Notes: generated by a model from the letters alone, not told the origin. DNA of 64,000 nucleotides from Pseudomonas graminis (GCF_004364335.1 NZ_SOCR01000007.1:124001-188000); one strand, 5' to 3'. Counted from the stretch's first letter, positions 37,180 to 48,679 are shown. A program made the numbers and translations.

Positions 37180-37206
37180 CGGCCTGACTCTTTCAGGCCG
37201 TTTTTT
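37180..37206 (+). terminator. Intrinsic terminator of tpx
   Basis: CGGCCTGA (37180-37187) pairs with TCAGGCCG (37193-37200) across a five-base loop, followed by TTTTTT. It closes the tpx unit before the mux operon. Confidence 0.93.
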
Positions 37207-37337
37207 ATTGATACGTCAGCACCTTATCCAAAGTAAGCACGAGGTAAATTGCCGGTAAAGGCCCTTTGCCTAGCCGTTATCTATGCTTATTGTTCAGCCT
37301 CCCGAAGACGCTCACGCGCACACTGGTTGATTTATTC

Positions 37338-38663
37338 ATGCAATCGTCTGGCCCCCGTAATTCCCGTCGCTGGCTGATAAGCCTGCTGGTTCTGTTGATC
37401 GTCGCCGGCCTGTGCTGGCGCTTCTGGCCGGGTTCTGCGTCGCAACCGAATGCCACGGCGCAGAAAGGCGATCAGGCCCAGACTAGCGCCAGCCGCAGCC
37501 GCAGCGGCGGCAAGGCGGTGGCGAAACGTCCCGGGTTCGGTGGCTCGACCGTTCCGGTGCCGGTGCGGGTGGCAGCCGCGACCACCGGCGACTTTCCCAT
37601 CTACTACAAAGCCCTCGGCACCGTGACGGCGCTGAACACGATCAACGTGCGCAGCCGTGTGGCGGGCGAATTGATGAAGATCAATTTCCAGGAAGGCCAA
37701 CAGGTCAAGGCCGGTGATCTGCTGGCGGTGATCGACCCGCGCAGCTACCAGATTGCCCTGCAGCAGGCCGAAGGCACGCTGATGCAGAATCAGGCGTTGC
37801 TCAAGAATGCTCAACTCGATGTACAGCGTTATCGGGGCCTGTACAAAGAAGACAGCATCGCCAAGCAAACCCTGGACACCGCGGAATCCCTGGTCGGCCA
37901 GTACCAGGGCACGATCAAGACCAATCAGGCGGCCGTGGGCGATGCGAAGCTTAACCTGGAGTTCTCGCAGATCCGTGCGCCGATCTCGGGCCGCATCGGT
38001 CTGCGCCAGCTGGACGTCGGCAACCTGGTGGCCGCCAATGACACCAACCCGTTGGTCGTCATCACCCAGACCAAGCCGATCACCGTCAACTTCACGCTGC
38101 CGGAAAAGGACCTCGCCGAGGTGCTCAGCCGCTATCGCAGTGGCGGCAAGCTGCCGGTGGAGGCGTGGGATCGCGCAGACCTGAAGCTGCAGGCCACCGG
38201 AGTGCTTGCCAGCATCGACAACCAGATCGACATCACCACCGGCACGCTGAAATTCAAGGCGCGTTTCGATAACGACAACGAAGCGCTGTTTCCCAATCAG
38301 TTCGTCAACGCGCGCCTGCTCGCCAACACCCTGAAAAACGTGGTGCTGGTGCCGTCGGCGGCGGTGCAGTTCGGCGTCAACGGCACCTTCGTGTACGTGA
38401 TGGACGGCGACAAGACCGTGCGCATCCGCCCGCTTAAAACCGGGCCGAGCGACGAGAACTCCACGGTGATTACCGAAGGTCTCGTGGACGGTGACCGTGT
38501 GGTGCTCGAAGGCACCGACCGCCTGAAGGACGGCAGCGCCGTGGACGTGGTCAATGACAGCAAGGACGTTCCGGCCACACCGGGGCAGCAGTTGCAGGGC
38601 AAGCCAGCCAAGGAGCCCGGTGAGTCGGCAGATGCCGAAACGGCGAAGAAAGGCAACGTATGA
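37338..38663 (+). CDS. muxA: RND efflux periplasmic adaptor MuxA (MdtA-like)
   Basis: A 441-residue membrane-fusion protein with an N-terminal signal anchor (about residues 12-32), lipoyl and hairpin domains ([25 protein letters not shown]) and a beta-barrel region. It bridges the two inner-membrane pumps MuxB/MuxC and OpmB. The ATG at 37338 is chosen because it begins the signal-anchor region; ribosome-binding sequence is weak there. It overlaps muxB by 4 bases. Confidence 0.93.
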   Translation: MQSSGPRNSRRWLISLLVLLIVAGLCWRFWPGSASQPNATAQKGDQAQTSASRSRSGGKAVAKRPGFGGSTVPVPVRVAAATTGDFPIYYKALGTVTALNTINVRSRVAGELMKINFQEGQQVKAGDLLAVIDPRSYQIALQQAEGTLMQNQALLKNAQLDVQRYRGLYKEDSIAKQTLDTAESLVGQYQGTIKTNQAAVGDAKLNLEFSQIRAPISGRIGLRQLDVGNLVAANDTNPLVVITQTKPITVNFTLPEKDLAEVLSRYRSGGKLPVEAWDRADLKLQATGVLASIDNQIDITTGTLKFKARFDNDNEALFPNQFVNARLLANTLKNVVLVPSAAVQFGVNGTFVYVMDGDKTVRIRPLKTGPSDENSTVITEGLVDGDRVVLEGTDRLKDGSAVDVVNDSKDVPATPGQQLQGKPAKEPGESADAETAKKGNV

Positions 38664-41600
38664 ACCTGTCGCGCCTGTTCATCCTCAGGCCGGTCGCCAC
38701 CACGCTGAGCATGCTTGCCATCGTGCTGTCGGGCCTGATCGCGTACACGCTGCTGCCGGTGTCGGCATTGCCGCAAGTGGATTACCCGACCATTCGGGTG
38801 ATGACGCTGTACCCGGGCGCGAGTCCCCAAGTGATGACCAGTGCCGTGACCGCGCCCCTGGAACGCCAGTTCGGGCAGATGCCGGGCCTGACCCAGATGG
38901 CTTCGACCAGCTCGGGAGGTGCCTCGGTCATCACCCTGCGTTTCAGCCTCGAGATCAACATGGACGTCGCCGAGCAGGAAGTGCAGGCGGCGATCAACGG
39001 CGCGACCAACCTGCTGCCGAACGACTTGCCGGCACCACCGACGTATAACAAGGTCAACCCGGCCGACACGCCGGTGCTGACCCTGGCGATTACCTCGAAA
39101 ACCATGCTGCTGCCCAAGCTCAATGATCTGGTCGACACGCGCATGGCGCAGAAGATCGCGCAGATCAGCGGAGTGGGCATGGTCACCATCGCCGGCGGCC
39201 AGCGTCAGGCGGTGCGGATCAAGGTCAACGCCGAAGCACTGGCGGCCAACGGCCTGAATCTGGCGGACGTGCGCACGCTGGTCAGCGCCTCCAACGTCAA
39301 CACCCCCAAGGGTAATTTCGACGGCCCGACGCGGGTGTCGATGCTCGACGCCAATGACCAGCTCAAATCCCCCGAGGAGTACGCCAACCTGATCCTGGCG
39401 TACAAAAACGGCGGCCCGCTGCGGCTTAAGGACGTCGCCGAAATCGTCGACGGTGCCGAGAACGATCGCCTCGCCGCCTGGGCCAATGAAAATCAGGCCG
39501 TGCTGCTGAACATCCAGCGTCAGCCGGGCGCCAACGTCATCGACGTGGTCGACCGGATCAAGGCGCTGCTGCCCAGCATCACCCAGAACCTGCCCGCCGG
39601 GCTCGACGTCACCGTGCTCACCGACCGCACGCAGACCATTCGTGCCTCGGTCAGCGACGTGCAGCACGAGCTGATGATTTCCATCGCGCTGGTGGTGCTC
39701 GTCACTTTCCTGTTCCTGCGGCGCTTCAGCGCGACGATCATTCCCTCGGTGGCCGTGCCGCTGTCGCTGATCGGCACCTTCGGCGTGATGTACCTGGCCG
39801 GCTTTTCGGTCAACAACCTGACCTTGATGGCGATGACCATTGCCACCGGTTTCGTGGTCGACGATGCCATCGTGATGCTGGAGAACATTTCCCGGCACCT
39901 GGAGGAGGGCGAGACGCCGTTGCAGGCGGCCTTGAAAGGCGCGCGGCAGATTGGTTTCACGCTGATCTCGCTGACCATTTCGCTGATTGCCGTGCTCATT
40001 CCGCTGCTGTTCATGGCCGATGTGGTCGGGCGGCTGTTCCGCGAGTTCGCCATCACCCTGGCCGTGGCGATCCTGATCTCCCTCGTCGTGTCCCTGACCC
40101 TGACGCCGATGATGTGCGCGCGTTTGCTCAAGCGTGAGCCAAAAGAAGAAGAACAGGGTCGTTTTTACCGGGCCAGCGGCGCGTGGATCGACTGGCTGGT
40201 GGCCGCCTACGGGCGCAAGTTGCAGTGGGTGCTCAAGCATCAGCCGCTGACCCTGCTGGTCGCCGTCGCCACCCTCGGGATTACGGTGCTGCTGTATCTG
40301 GCCGTGCCCAAGGGCTTCTTTCCGGTGCAGGACACTGGCGTGATTCAGGGGATTTCCGAAGCGCCACAGTCAGTGTCGTTCGCCTCCATGGGCCAGCGTC
40401 AGCAAGCGCTGGCGAAAATCATCCTCAAGGACCCGGCGGTCGCCAGTCTGTCGTCGTACATTGGCGTCGACGGCGACAACGCGACACTCAACAGCGGCCG
40501 CATGCTGATCAACCTCAAGCCCCATGGCGAGCGGGATGTCACAGCCTCCGAAGTGATCCAGCGCTTGCAGCCCGAGGTCGATCAGCTGTCGGACATCCGC
40601 CTGTTCATGCAGCCGGTGCAGGACCTGACCATTGAAGACCGGGTCAGTCGCACCCAGTACCAGTTCAGCATGTCCTCGCCGGACGCCGAGCTGCTCAATC
40701 TGTGGAGCGGCAAGCTGGTGGAGGCGCTGGTTCAGCGACCGGAACTCACCGATGTCGCCAGCGACCTGCAGGACAAGGGTTTGCAGGTGTTCCTCAATAT
40801 CGACCGCGATGCTGCCAGCCGTCTGGGCGTGACCGTCGCCAACATCACCGACGCGCTGTATGACGCTTTCGGGCAGCGGCAGATTTCCACCATCTACACC
40901 CAGGCCAGTCAGTACCGCGTGGTGCTGCAGGCCGACTCGCGCAGTGAGCTGGGCCCCGAGGCGCTGGAGCAGATTCACGTCAAGACCACCGACGGCGGGC
41001 AAGTCAAACTGTCGAGTCTGGCCCGGGTCGAACAGCGTCAGGCGCAGTTGGCGATTGCCCATATCGGCCAGTTTCCGGCGGTGATGATGTCGTTCAACCT
41101 GGCGCCCGGCGTCGCGCTGGGCAAGGCCGTGGAAGTCATCGAGCAGGTGCAGAAAGACATCGGCATGCCGATCGGCGTGCAGACGGAATTTCAGGGCGCG
41201 GCGGAGGCCTTCCAGGCGTCGCTGTCCAGCACACTGCTGCTGGTGCTGGCGGCGGTGATCACCATGTACATCGTGCTGGGCGTGCTCTATGAGAGCTACA
41301 TCCACCCGATCACCATTCTCTCGACCCTGCCGTCGGCGGCCATTGGTGCGCTGTTGGCGCTGCTCATCAGTGGCAATGATCTGGGCATGATCGCCATCAT
41401 CGGCATCATCCTGCTGATCGGCATCGTCAAGAAAAACGCGATCATGATGATCGACTTCGCCCTCGACGCCGAACGCAACCGCGGCATCGACCCGCAGACC
41501 GCCATCTACGAAGCGGCACTGCTGCGTTTCCGCCCCATCCTCATGACTACGCTGGCGGCACTGTTCGGCGCGATCCCGCTGATGTTTGCCTCAGGTTCCG

Positions 41601-41755
41601 GCGCCGAACTGCGCCAGCCCCTGGGTCTCGTGATGGTCGGCGGCTTGCTGGTCAGCCAGGTTCTGACGCTGTTCACCACGCCGGTCATCTATCTGTATTT
41701 TGATCGGTTGGGGCGTCGGTTTGCGCGGCAGCCCAAGACCGAGGCGGCGCTATGA
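38660..41755 (+). CDS. muxB: RND multidrug efflux permease MuxB (MdtB-like)
   Basis: This 1031-residue RND pump has 12 membrane helices and two large periplasmic loops. In the central helices, [17 protein letters not shown] carries the conserved aspartate pair for proton relay. [21 protein letters not shown] and [12 protein letters not shown] are typical porter-domain and C-terminal markers. With MuxC it forms a heterotrimeric-type pump. The stop is followed by a 112-base gap to muxC that contains an inverted repeat. Confidence 0.95.
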   Translation: MNLSRLFILRPVATTLSMLAIVLSGLIAYTLLPVSALPQVDYPTIRVMTLYPGASPQVMTSAVTAPLERQFGQMPGLTQMASTSSGGASVITLRFSLEINMDVAEQEVQAAINGATNLLPNDLPAPPTYNKVNPADTPVLTLAITSKTMLLPKLNDLVDTRMAQKIAQISGVGMVTIAGGQRQAVRIKVNAEALAANGLNLADVRTLVSASNVNTPKGNFDGPTRVSMLDANDQLKSPEEYANLILAYKNGGPLRLKDVAEIVDGAENDRLAAWANENQAVLLNIQRQPGANVIDVVDRIKALLPSITQNLPAGLDVTVLTDRTQTIRASVSDVQHELMISIALVVLVTFLFLRRFSATIIPSVAVPLSLIGTFGVMYLAGFSVNNLTLMAMTIATGFVVDDAIVMLENISRHLEEGETPLQAALKGARQIGFTLISLTISLIAVLIPLLFMADVVGRLFREFAITLAVAILISLVVSLTLTPMMCARLLKREPKEEEQGRFYRASGAWIDWLVAAYGRKLQWVLKHQPLTLLVAVATLGITVLLYLAVPKGFFPVQDTGVIQGISEAPQSVSFASMGQRQQALAKIILKDPAVASLSSYIGVDGDNATLNSGRMLINLKPHGERDVTASEVIQRLQPEVDQLSDIRLFMQPVQDLTIEDRVSRTQYQFSMSSPDAELLNLWSGKLVEALVQRPELTDVASDLQDKGLQVFLNIDRDAASRLGVTVANITDALYDAFGQRQISTIYTQASQYRVVLQADSRSELGPEALEQIHVKTTDGGQVKLSSLARVEQRQAQLAIAHIGQFPAVMMSFNLAPGVALGKAVEVIEQVQKDIGMPIGVQTEFQGAAEAFQASLSSTLLLVLAAVITMYIVLGVLYESYIHPITILSTLPSAAIGALLALLISGNDLGMIAIIGIILLIGIVKKNAIMMIDFALDAERNRGIDPQTAIYEAALLRFRPILMTTLAALFGAIPLMFASGSGAELRQPLGLVMVGGLLVSQVLTLFTTPVIYLYFDRLGRRFARQPKTEAAL

Positions 41756-41762
41756 CCGGCCA

Positions 41763-41852
41763 GCGGCAAGCCTCAAACTTCAAGCTGCAAGCTAGAAGCA
41801 GCACTGCGCAGGCCGGGGCTGGTGCGTTCACTTGCAGCTTGAAGCTTGCCGC
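41763..41852. repeat. Imperfect inverted repeat inside the mux operon
   Basis: GCGGCAAG...CAAGCTGCAAG (41763-41791) and CTTGCAGCTTGAAGCTTGCC (41831-41850) are near-mirror arms with a six-base insertion in the left arm. This REP/BIME-like element sits in the only large gap of the operon. Confidence 0.78.
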
Positions 41853-41867
41853 CTGGAGCTCCCACCC

Positions 41868-44800
41868 ATGAACCTCTCCGGCCCCTTCATCAAACGCCCC
41901 GTGGCGACCATGCTCCTGAGCCTGGCGATCATGCTACTGGGCGGGATGAGTTTCGGTCTGCTGCCGGTGTCGCCGCTGCCGAACATGGATTTTCCGGTGA
42001 TCGTGGTCAGCGCCTCGTTGCCCGGCGCCAGCCCGGAAATCATGGCATCCAGTGTTGCGACGCCGCTGGAGCGCTCTCTCGGAGTGATCGCCGGGGTCAA
42101 CACCATGAGCAGTCGCTCCAGTCAGGGCTCGACGCGGATCATTCTGCAGTTCGACATGGACCGCGACATCAACGGTGCTGCGCGGGAAGTGCAGGCGGCT
42201 ATCAATGCCGCGCGCAACCTGCTGCCCAGCGGGATGCGCAGCATGCCGACCTACAAGAAGGTCAACCCGTCACAGGCGCCGATCATGGTGTTGTCGCTGA
42301 CCTCCGACGTGCTGGCCAAGGGCGAGCTGTACGACATGGCCTCGACGATCCTGTCCCAGAGCCTGTCCCAGGTGAACGGCGTCGGCGAGGTGCAGATCGG
42401 CGGCAGTTCGCTGCCTGCCGTGCGCGTGGAGCTGGAGCCCAAGCTGCTGTCGCAGTACGGCGTGTCACTGGACGAAGTCCGCACCACCATTTCCAATGCC
42501 AACGTGCGCCGGCCGAAAGGCTCGGTGGAGAACAGCGAGCACAACTGGCAGGTGCAGGCCAACGACCAGCTGGAGAAGGCCAAGGATTACGAATCGCTAA
42601 TCATCCATTACGCCAACGGCGCGGCGCTGCGGCTCAAGGATGTGGCCAAGGTCAAGGATTCTGTGGAGGACCGTTACAACAGCGGCTTCTTTAATGACAA
42701 GGCCGCCGTGCTGCTGGTGATCAACCGTCAGGCCGGCGCCAACATCATCGAAACCGTGGCGGCGATCAAGGCGCAGTTGCCGGCGTTGCAGGCCGTGCTG
42801 CCGGCCAGCGTCAAGCTCGACCTGGCCATGGACCGCTCGCCGGTGATCAAGGCCACGCTGCACGAAGCCGAAATGACGCTGCTGATTGCCGTGGTTCTGG
42901 TGATTCTGGTGGTGTTCCTGTTTCTGGGGAATTCCCGCGCCTCGCTGATCCCGACCCTGGCGGTGCCGGTGTCGCTGGTGGGCACCTTCGCGATCATGTA
43001 CCTGTACGGCTTCTCCCTGAACAACCTGTCGCTGATGGCGCTGATTCTTGCCACCGGCCTGGTGGTTGACGATGCCATTGTGGTGCTGGAAAACATCTCT
43101 CGGCACATCGACCAAGGCGTGCCGCCCATGGAAGCGGCTTATCTCGGCGCCAAAGAAGTTGGCTTCACCCTGCTGTCGATGAACGTCTCGCTGGTGGCGG
43201 TGTTTGTCTCGATCCTGTTTATGGGCGGGTTGGTGGAGAGCCTGTTCCGCGAGTTTTCCATCACCTTGTCGGTGTCCATCGTCGTTTCCCTGGTGGTGTC
43301 GCTGACCCTGACACCGATGCTCTGCGCGCGGTGGCTCAAGCCCCACGTGCCGGGCTCGGAAAACCGCCTGCAGCGCTGGAGCCAGCGGGTCAACGACCGC
43401 ATGGTCGCAGGCTACGACCGCAGCCTGCGCTGGGTGCTGCGTCATCGGCGCCTGACCCTGCTGACGCTGCTGTTGACCATCGTCGGCAACGTCGCGTTGT
43501 ATGTTGTGGTGCCAAAGACCTTCCTGCCGCAGCAGGACACGGGCCAGTTGATGGGTTTTATGCGCGGCGATGACGGTCTGTCGTTCTCGGTGATGCAGCC
43601 GAAGATGGACACGTTCCGCTCGGCGATTCTCAAGGACCCGGCCGTGGAAAGCGTCGCCGGCTTCATTGGCGGCAACGGCGGCACCGGCAACGCGTTCATC
43701 ATCGTGCGCCTGAAACCGATCAAGGAACGCAACATCGGCGCCATGGAGGTGGTCGAGCGGCTGCGCAAGGAAATGCCCCTGGTGCCGGGCGGGCGCCTGT
43801 TCCTGCAACCCGACCAGGACCTGCAACTGGGCGGCGGCCGCGAGCAGACCACCTCGCAATACCAGTACATCCTGCAAAGCGGCGACCTGGAAACCCTGCG
43901 CCTGTGGTACCCGAAGATCGTCGCGGCACTGAAGTCGCTCAAGGAATTGACCGCCATCGACGCCAACGACGGCGGCGGCACCCAACAGGTGACGCTGATC
44001 GTCGACCGCGATGCGGCCAAGCGCCTGGGCATCGACATGAACATGGTCACCACCGTGCTGAACAACGCCTACAGTCAGCGGCAGGTGTCGACCATCTATG
44101 ACCCGCTGAACCAGTATCAGGTGGTCATGGAGGTCAACCCGAAATACGCCCTCGACCCGACCACCCTGGAGCAGGTCCAGGTGATCACTGCCGATGGCGC
44201 GCGGGTGCCGCTGTCGACCATCGCCCGTTACGAGCGCAGCCTGGAAGACGACCGGGTCAGCCACGACGGCCAGTTCGCCTCGGAAAACATCTCCTTCGAC
44301 CTGGCCGATGGCGTCACCCTCGACCAGGCCAACGCCGCCATCGAACGAGCGGTTGCGGCAGTGGGCCTGCCCGAGGACGTGATCGCCAAGATGGCCGGGA
44401 CCTCCGACGCCTTCGCCGCCACCCAGAAGAGCCAGCCGTGGATGATTCTCGGCGCGCTGGTGGCGGTGTACCTGGTGCTGGGCATTCTCTACGAAAGCTA
44501 CATTCACCCGCTGACCATCCTCTCGACGCTGCCGTCGGCGGGGGTCGGCGCGCTGTTGAGCATCTACCTCACGGGCGGGCAGTTCAGCCTGATCTCGTTG
44601 CTGGGGCTGTTCCTGCTGATCGGCGTGGTGAAAAAGAACGCGATCCTGATGATCGACCTCGCCTTGCAGCTCGAGCGTCAGGGCGGCATGACCCCGGTGG
44701 AATCCATTCGCAATGCCTGCCTGCAACGGCTGCGGCCGATTCTGATGACCACGCTGGCGGCGATTCTCGGCGCCGTGCCCTTGCTGCTGAGCAGCGCCGA

Positions 44801-44975
44801 AGGGGCGGAAATGCGTCGGCCGCTGGGCCTGACCATCATCGGCGGCCTGATCCTCAGTCAGATCCTCACGCTGTACACCACGCCCGTGGTTTACCTTTAT
44901 CTCGACCGTCTGCGCCACCGTTTCAACCAATGGCGCGGTGTGCAGACGGATGCTGCCCTGGACACTCCGCTATGA
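41868..44975 (+). CDS. muxC: RND multidrug efflux permease MuxC (MdtC-like)
   Basis: A 1035-residue RND permease, paralogue of MuxB. Relay residues are in ATGLVVDDAIVVLENISRHI; KRPVATMLLSLAIMLLGGMS and KKNAILMIDLALQLER are typical. ATG 41868 is used; a 12-residue upstream extension is not conserved-looking, and GGAG lies about 10 bases upstream. It overlaps opmB by 4 bases. Confidence 0.95.
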   Translation: MNLSGPFIKRPVATMLLSLAIMLLGGMSFGLLPVSPLPNMDFPVIVVSASLPGASPEIMASSVATPLERSLGVIAGVNTMSSRSSQGSTRIILQFDMDRDINGAAREVQAAINAARNLLPSGMRSMPTYKKVNPSQAPIMVLSLTSDVLAKGELYDMASTILSQSLSQVNGVGEVQIGGSSLPAVRVELEPKLLSQYGVSLDEVRTTISNANVRRPKGSVENSEHNWQVQANDQLEKAKDYESLIIHYANGAALRLKDVAKVKDSVEDRYNSGFFNDKAAVLLVINRQAGANIIETVAAIKAQLPALQAVLPASVKLDLAMDRSPVIKATLHEAEMTLLIAVVLVILVVFLFLGNSRASLIPTLAVPVSLVGTFAIMYLYGFSLNNLSLMALILATGLVVDDAIVVLENISRHIDQGVPPMEAAYLGAKEVGFTLLSMNVSLVAVFVSILFMGGLVESLFREFSITLSVSIVVSLVVSLTLTPMLCARWLKPHVPGSENRLQRWSQRVNDRMVAGYDRSLRWVLRHRRLTLLTLLLTIVGNVALYVVVPKTFLPQQDTGQLMGFMRGDDGLSFSVMQPKMDTFRSAILKDPAVESVAGFIGGNGGTGNAFIIVRLKPIKERNIGAMEVVERLRKEMPLVPGGRLFLQPDQDLQLGGGREQTTSQYQYILQSGDLETLRLWYPKIVAALKSLKELTAIDANDGGGTQQVTLIVDRDAAKRLGIDMNMVTTVLNNAYSQRQVSTIYDPLNQYQVVMEVNPKYALDPTTLEQVQVITADGARVPLSTIARYERSLEDDRVSHDGQFASENISFDLADGVTLDQANAAIERAVAAVGLPEDVIAKMAGTSDAFAATQKSQPWMILGALVAVYLVLGILYESYIHPLTILSTLPSAGVGALLSIYLTGGQFSLISLLGLFLLIGVVKKNAILMIDLALQLERQGGMTPVESIRNACLQRLRPILMTTLAAILGAVPLLLSSAEGAEMRRPLGLTIIGGLILSQILTLYTTPVVYLYLDRLRHRFNQWRGVQTDAALDTPL

Positions 44976-46462
44976 ACGACTCGATGAAAGCGCCTGGCCC
45001 ACAGCGGACGTTGCCGTTTCACAGGACCTTTGCCGTGGCCTTGGGTGCGCTGCTGCTCAGTGCCTGTGCCGTCGGCCCGGATTACAAGACCCCGGACATG
45101 CCGACCCCGGCGCACTTCAAGCAGGCCGAAGGCTGGACCCAGGCCAACCCGAGTGACGCGATGGCGCGCGGCGCGTGGTGGGAGATCTATGGCGATGCTC
45201 AGCTCAACGCGCTGGTGGAAAAGCTCAACACGTCCAATCAGACTGTGGCGCAGTACGAGGCGCAGTACCGCCAGGCCGCCGCGTTGGTGCGCAGTGCCCG
45301 GGGCGCGTTCTTCCCGACGCTGGACCTGACCACCAGCAAGAACCGTTCGAGCCAGGGCACCGGCAGCAGCAGTTCGAGCCTGAGCAGTTCCAGCAGCGGC
45401 ATTCGTGACACCTACAACGCGCAATTGGGCGTCAGCTGGGAAGCCGATGTGTGGGGCAAGTTGCGCCGCGGACTGGAAGCCGACAAGGCCAGCGCCCAGG
45501 CGAGCCTTGCCGATCTGGCGTCGATGCGCCTGAGCCTGCAATCGCAGCTGGTACAGAACTACCTGCAACTGCGGGTGATCGACGAGCAGAAGCGCCTGCT
45601 CGAGGCGACCGTCGATGCCTATCAGCGCTCGCTGACCATGACCCGGAACCAGTACCGCGCCGGGATTTCCGGTCGCGATGCCACTGCCCAGGCGCAGACG
45701 CAACTCAAAAGCACTCAGGCTGACCTGATCGACCTGCAATGGCAGCGCGCCCAGTTCGAAAACGCGATTGCCGTGCTGATGGGCCAGGCGCCGGCGGATT
45801 TCAGCCTCGCGGCGACCACCTCGATTCCGGCGGTACCGCAGATCCCGGCGCAGCTGCCCTCGCAATTGCTTGAGCGCCGCCCGGACATCGCCGCCGCCGA
45901 GCGATCGGTGATGACCGCCAACGCCAATATCGGCGTGGCCAAGGCCGCCTATTACCCGGACCTGACCCTGAGCATGAGCGGCGGTTACAGCAGCAGCACC
46001 GTCAGCAACTGGATTTCGCTGCCCAATCGCTTCTGGTCGGTCGGCCCGCAACTGGCGATGACCCTGTTCGATGGCGGCCAGCGCTCGGCCGAAGTGGACC
46101 GCACCGAAGCGGTGTACGACCAGACCGTTGCGCAGTACCGCCAGACCGTCCTCGACGGCTTCAAGGAAGTCGAGGACTACATGGCCCAGTTGCGCGTGTA
46201 TGAGCAGGAGGCCGGGGTGCGCGACGAAGCGCTGCAATCGGCCCGTGATTCCCTGCGCCTCACCAACAACCAGTACAAAGCCGGTCTGATCGGCTACCTG
46301 GACGTGGTCAACGTGCAGACCACGGCATTGAGCAACGAACGCAGCGTGCTGAACGTGCTGGAGAGCCGATTGGTCGCCAGCGCCCAGTTGATTGCCGCGT
46401 TGGGCGGCGGTTGGGACGCCGCCACCGGACTGACAGCGGGCGCCGAAGTCACCGACCGTTGA
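44972..46462 (+). CDS. opmB: RND efflux outer-membrane lipoprotein OpmB (NodT family)
   Basis: A 496-residue TolC-like outer-membrane factor. A signal peptide precedes the lipobox LLLSAC at about residues 28-33, so the mature protein is a lipoprotein. The two helical/strand repeats are visible (YEAQYRQAAALVRSARGAFFPTLDL and, later, RTEAVYDQTVAQYRQTVLDGFKEVEDYMA). It starts in the muxC stop (ATGA) and completes the MuxABC-OpmB efflux system. Confidence 0.95.
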   Translation: MNDSMKAPGPQRTLPFHRTFAVALGALLLSACAVGPDYKTPDMPTPAHFKQAEGWTQANPSDAMARGAWWEIYGDAQLNALVEKLNTSNQTVAQYEAQYRQAAALVRSARGAFFPTLDLTTSKNRSSQGTGSSSSSLSSSSSGIRDTYNAQLGVSWEADVWGKLRRGLEADKASAQASLADLASMRLSLQSQLVQNYLQLRVIDEQKRLLEATVDAYQRSLTMTRNQYRAGISGRDATAQAQTQLKSTQADLIDLQWQRAQFENAIAVLMGQAPADFSLAATTSIPAVPQIPAQLPSQLLERRPDIAAAERSVMTANANIGVAKAAYYPDLTLSMSGGYSSSTVSNWISLPNRFWSVGPQLAMTLFDGGQRSAEVDRTEAVYDQTVAQYRQTVLDGFKEVEDYMAQLRVYEQEAGVRDEALQSARDSLRLTNNQYKAGLIGYLDVVNVQTTALSNERSVLNVLESRLVASAQLIAALGGGWDAATGLTAGAEVTDR

Positions 46463-46588
46463 TTCTCCTGGCTAGCGATGTGCCATCTTTGCGACGGAGT
46501 GACGGGACTTTCGCGGGAATTTCGGTACAATCGCCGCCGAATTGATCAGGGCTGAAAGGCCGTAATCCGTTGAGCTTAGAGCCAGCCC

Positions 46589-48679
46589 ATGTTGATCGGC
46601 CATTACACCTATTCGCTGGTTTTGATTTCGTTCCTGGTCGCGATACTCGCGTCCTATACAACCCTTGATCTGGCCGGGCGCATTGCTTCGGCCAGCGGGC
46701 GTGCCCGTGGCCTGTGGATGGGCGGTGGCGCGTTGTCCATGGGCGTGGGCATCTGGTCCATGCACTTTATCGGCATGTTGGCGTTCAACCTGCCGATCCA
46801 GTTGGCGTACGACATCCCGCTGACGGCGCTCTCGCTGGTCATCGCCATCTTTTCCTCGGGCTTCGCCCTGTGGCTGGTCAGTCACGAGCGCGTGCCGCTG
46901 CTGCACCTGCTGTTGGGTGCCGTGGTCATGGGCCTCGGCACCAGCGCCATGCACTACACCGGCATGGCGGCAATGCGCATGCAGCCCGGGATCGATTACG
47001 ACCCCGCACTGTTTGGCCTCTCGCTGTTGATCGCCGTCAGTGCGTCGGCCGTAGCGCTGGCCATTGCGGTGCGGTTGCGCCGGCAGACGCCTTACGTTCG
47101 GCTGGCCCGCGCGGGTGCGGCGGTGATCATGGGGTTCGCCATTCTCGGCATGCATTTCACCGGCATGAGCGCGGCAAACTTCGCTGATGGCAGCTTTTGC
47201 GGCGCCACGCTCAACGGCCTGCACACCAACGGTCTGGACAAGCTGGTGCTGGTCACCAGCATGGCGGTGCTAGGCATCACACTGCTGACCTCCGTGCTCG
47301 ACGCTCGCCTGGAGGCGCGCACCGCTCAGTTGTCGCTGTCGCTGAAGGAGGCCAATCGCGAGCTGACCCAACTGGCCCTGCACGACAACCTCACAGGGCT
47401 GCCGAACCGCATTCTGCTGGCGGATCGCATCGATCAGGCCATGCGCAAGGCCGACGCCCAGGGTGGCGCGTTCGCCCTGATGTTTCTGGATCTGGACGGT
47501 TTCAAACCGGTCAACGACGCGTTCGGCCACCACGTCGGTGACCAGCTCCTGCGTGCAGTCGCCGTGCGTATGCGAGAGAACTTCCATCGCCATGACACCC
47601 TGGCGCGCATCGGCGGTGATGAGTTCGTCCTCCTGGTCGAGCTGGAGGACGCCGAAGAGGCGGTCAGCGTCGCCTCGCGCCAGGTGTCGCTGGTGAGCCA
47701 GCCGTTCAGCGTGCAGGAACATGATCTGCAGGTGACGGTGAGCATTGGCATCAGCCTGTACCCCGGCAACGGCCGCACCCAGCAGGAATTGCTGATGAAC
47801 GCCGACGCCGCGATGTACCACGCCAAGAACGCCGGCAAGAACGGCTACAGCTTCTTCGATGCCTCGATGAACACCAATGCGCGCAATCAGTTGCAACTGC
47901 TGCAGGACCTGCGCCTTGCGCTGCGGGAAGGGCAGTTCTGCCTGCATTACCAGCCGAAATTCTCCGCGGGCACCCATCTGCCGGTCGGCGCCGAAGCGCT
48001 GGTGCGCTGGAATCACCCGCAGCACGGGCTGCTGATGCCGGACAAGTTCATTGCCCTGGCGGAAAAAACCGGCCTGATCATCCCCATCGGGGAGTGGGTG
48101 CTGAACGAGGCCTGCCGGCAGATGAAGCGCTGGTACGACAGCGGCTTTACCGACTGGCGCATCGCGGTGAACCTCTCGGCGTTGCAGTTCAGCCATGTCG
48201 GGCTGGTCGAGACGGTCGCGCACGCGCTGGCGACCCACGGTTTGCCGGCCAACTGCCTGACCCTGGAAATCACCGAAACCACTGCCATGAGCGACGCCGA
48301 CGCGAGCATGACCGTGCTGCAGAAGCTCTCGGACATGCACGTCGACCTGTCCATCGATGACTTCGGTACCGGCTACTCCAGCCTCATGTACCTCAAGCGT
48401 CTCCCAGCCAACGAATTGAAGATCGACCGCGGTTTTGTCCGCGACCTGGAGCACGACAGCGACGACGCGGCCATTGTCTCGGCCATCGTGGCGCTGGGCC
48501 AGGCGCTGAACCTGCGCATTGTCGCCGAAGGTGTCGAGACCGCCAGCCAGCGAAGTTTCCTGACACGACTGGGCTGCGACTCGTTGCAGGGTTACCTGCT
48601 GGGTTATCCGCTGCCGGCCGAGCGGTTCATGGCTGACATCGAAGCCGCGCGGCGTCGTGTCAGCGAGATCACGGATTGA
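46589..48679 (+). CDS. MHYT-GGDEF-EAL cyclic-di-GMP signalling protein (MucR/NbdA type)
   Basis: A 696-residue membrane protein. The N-terminal MHYT domain (about residues 5-230) has seven helices and the repeated MHFIGM, MHYTGM and MHFTGM motifs thought to bind copper or sense gases. GGDEF follows (about 255-425) with an intact RIGGDEFVLL, then EAL (about 435-690) with an intact EALVRW and the DDFGTGYSSL loop. Both halves could therefore act, making or breaking c-di-GMP. In P. aeruginosa the related MucR and NbdA influence alginate and biofilm dispersal; which paralogue this matches is not resolved. Confidence 0.93.
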   Translation: MLIGHYTYSLVLISFLVAILASYTTLDLAGRIASASGRARGLWMGGGALSMGVGIWSMHFIGMLAFNLPIQLAYDIPLTALSLVIAIFSSGFALWLVSHERVPLLHLLLGAVVMGLGTSAMHYTGMAAMRMQPGIDYDPALFGLSLLIAVSASAVALAIAVRLRRQTPYVRLARAGAAVIMGFAILGMHFTGMSAANFADGSFCGATLNGLHTNGLDKLVLVTSMAVLGITLLTSVLDARLEARTAQLSLSLKEANRELTQLALHDNLTGLPNRILLADRIDQAMRKADAQGGAFALMFLDLDGFKPVNDAFGHHVGDQLLRAVAVRMRENFHRHDTLARIGGDEFVLLVELEDAEEAVSVASRQVSLVSQPFSVQEHDLQVTVSIGISLYPGNGRTQQELLMNADAAMYHAKNAGKNGYSFFDASMNTNARNQLQLLQDLRLALREGQFCLHYQPKFSAGTHLPVGAEALVRWNHPQHGLLMPDKFIALAEKTGLIIPIGEWVLNEACRQMKRWYDSGFTDWRIAVNLSALQFSHVGLVETVAHALATHGLPANCLTLEITETTAMSDADASMTVLQKLSDMHVDLSIDDFGTGYSSLMYLKRLPANELKIDRGFVRDLEHDSDDAAIVSAIVALGQALNLRIVAEGVETASQRSFLTRLGCDSLQGYLLGYPLPAERFMADIEAARRRVSEITD

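Noticed and set aside
42597-44930. Minus-strand ORF of 777 codons over muxC
   Set aside because: High-GC antisense shadow. The plus strand has full RND permease motifs.
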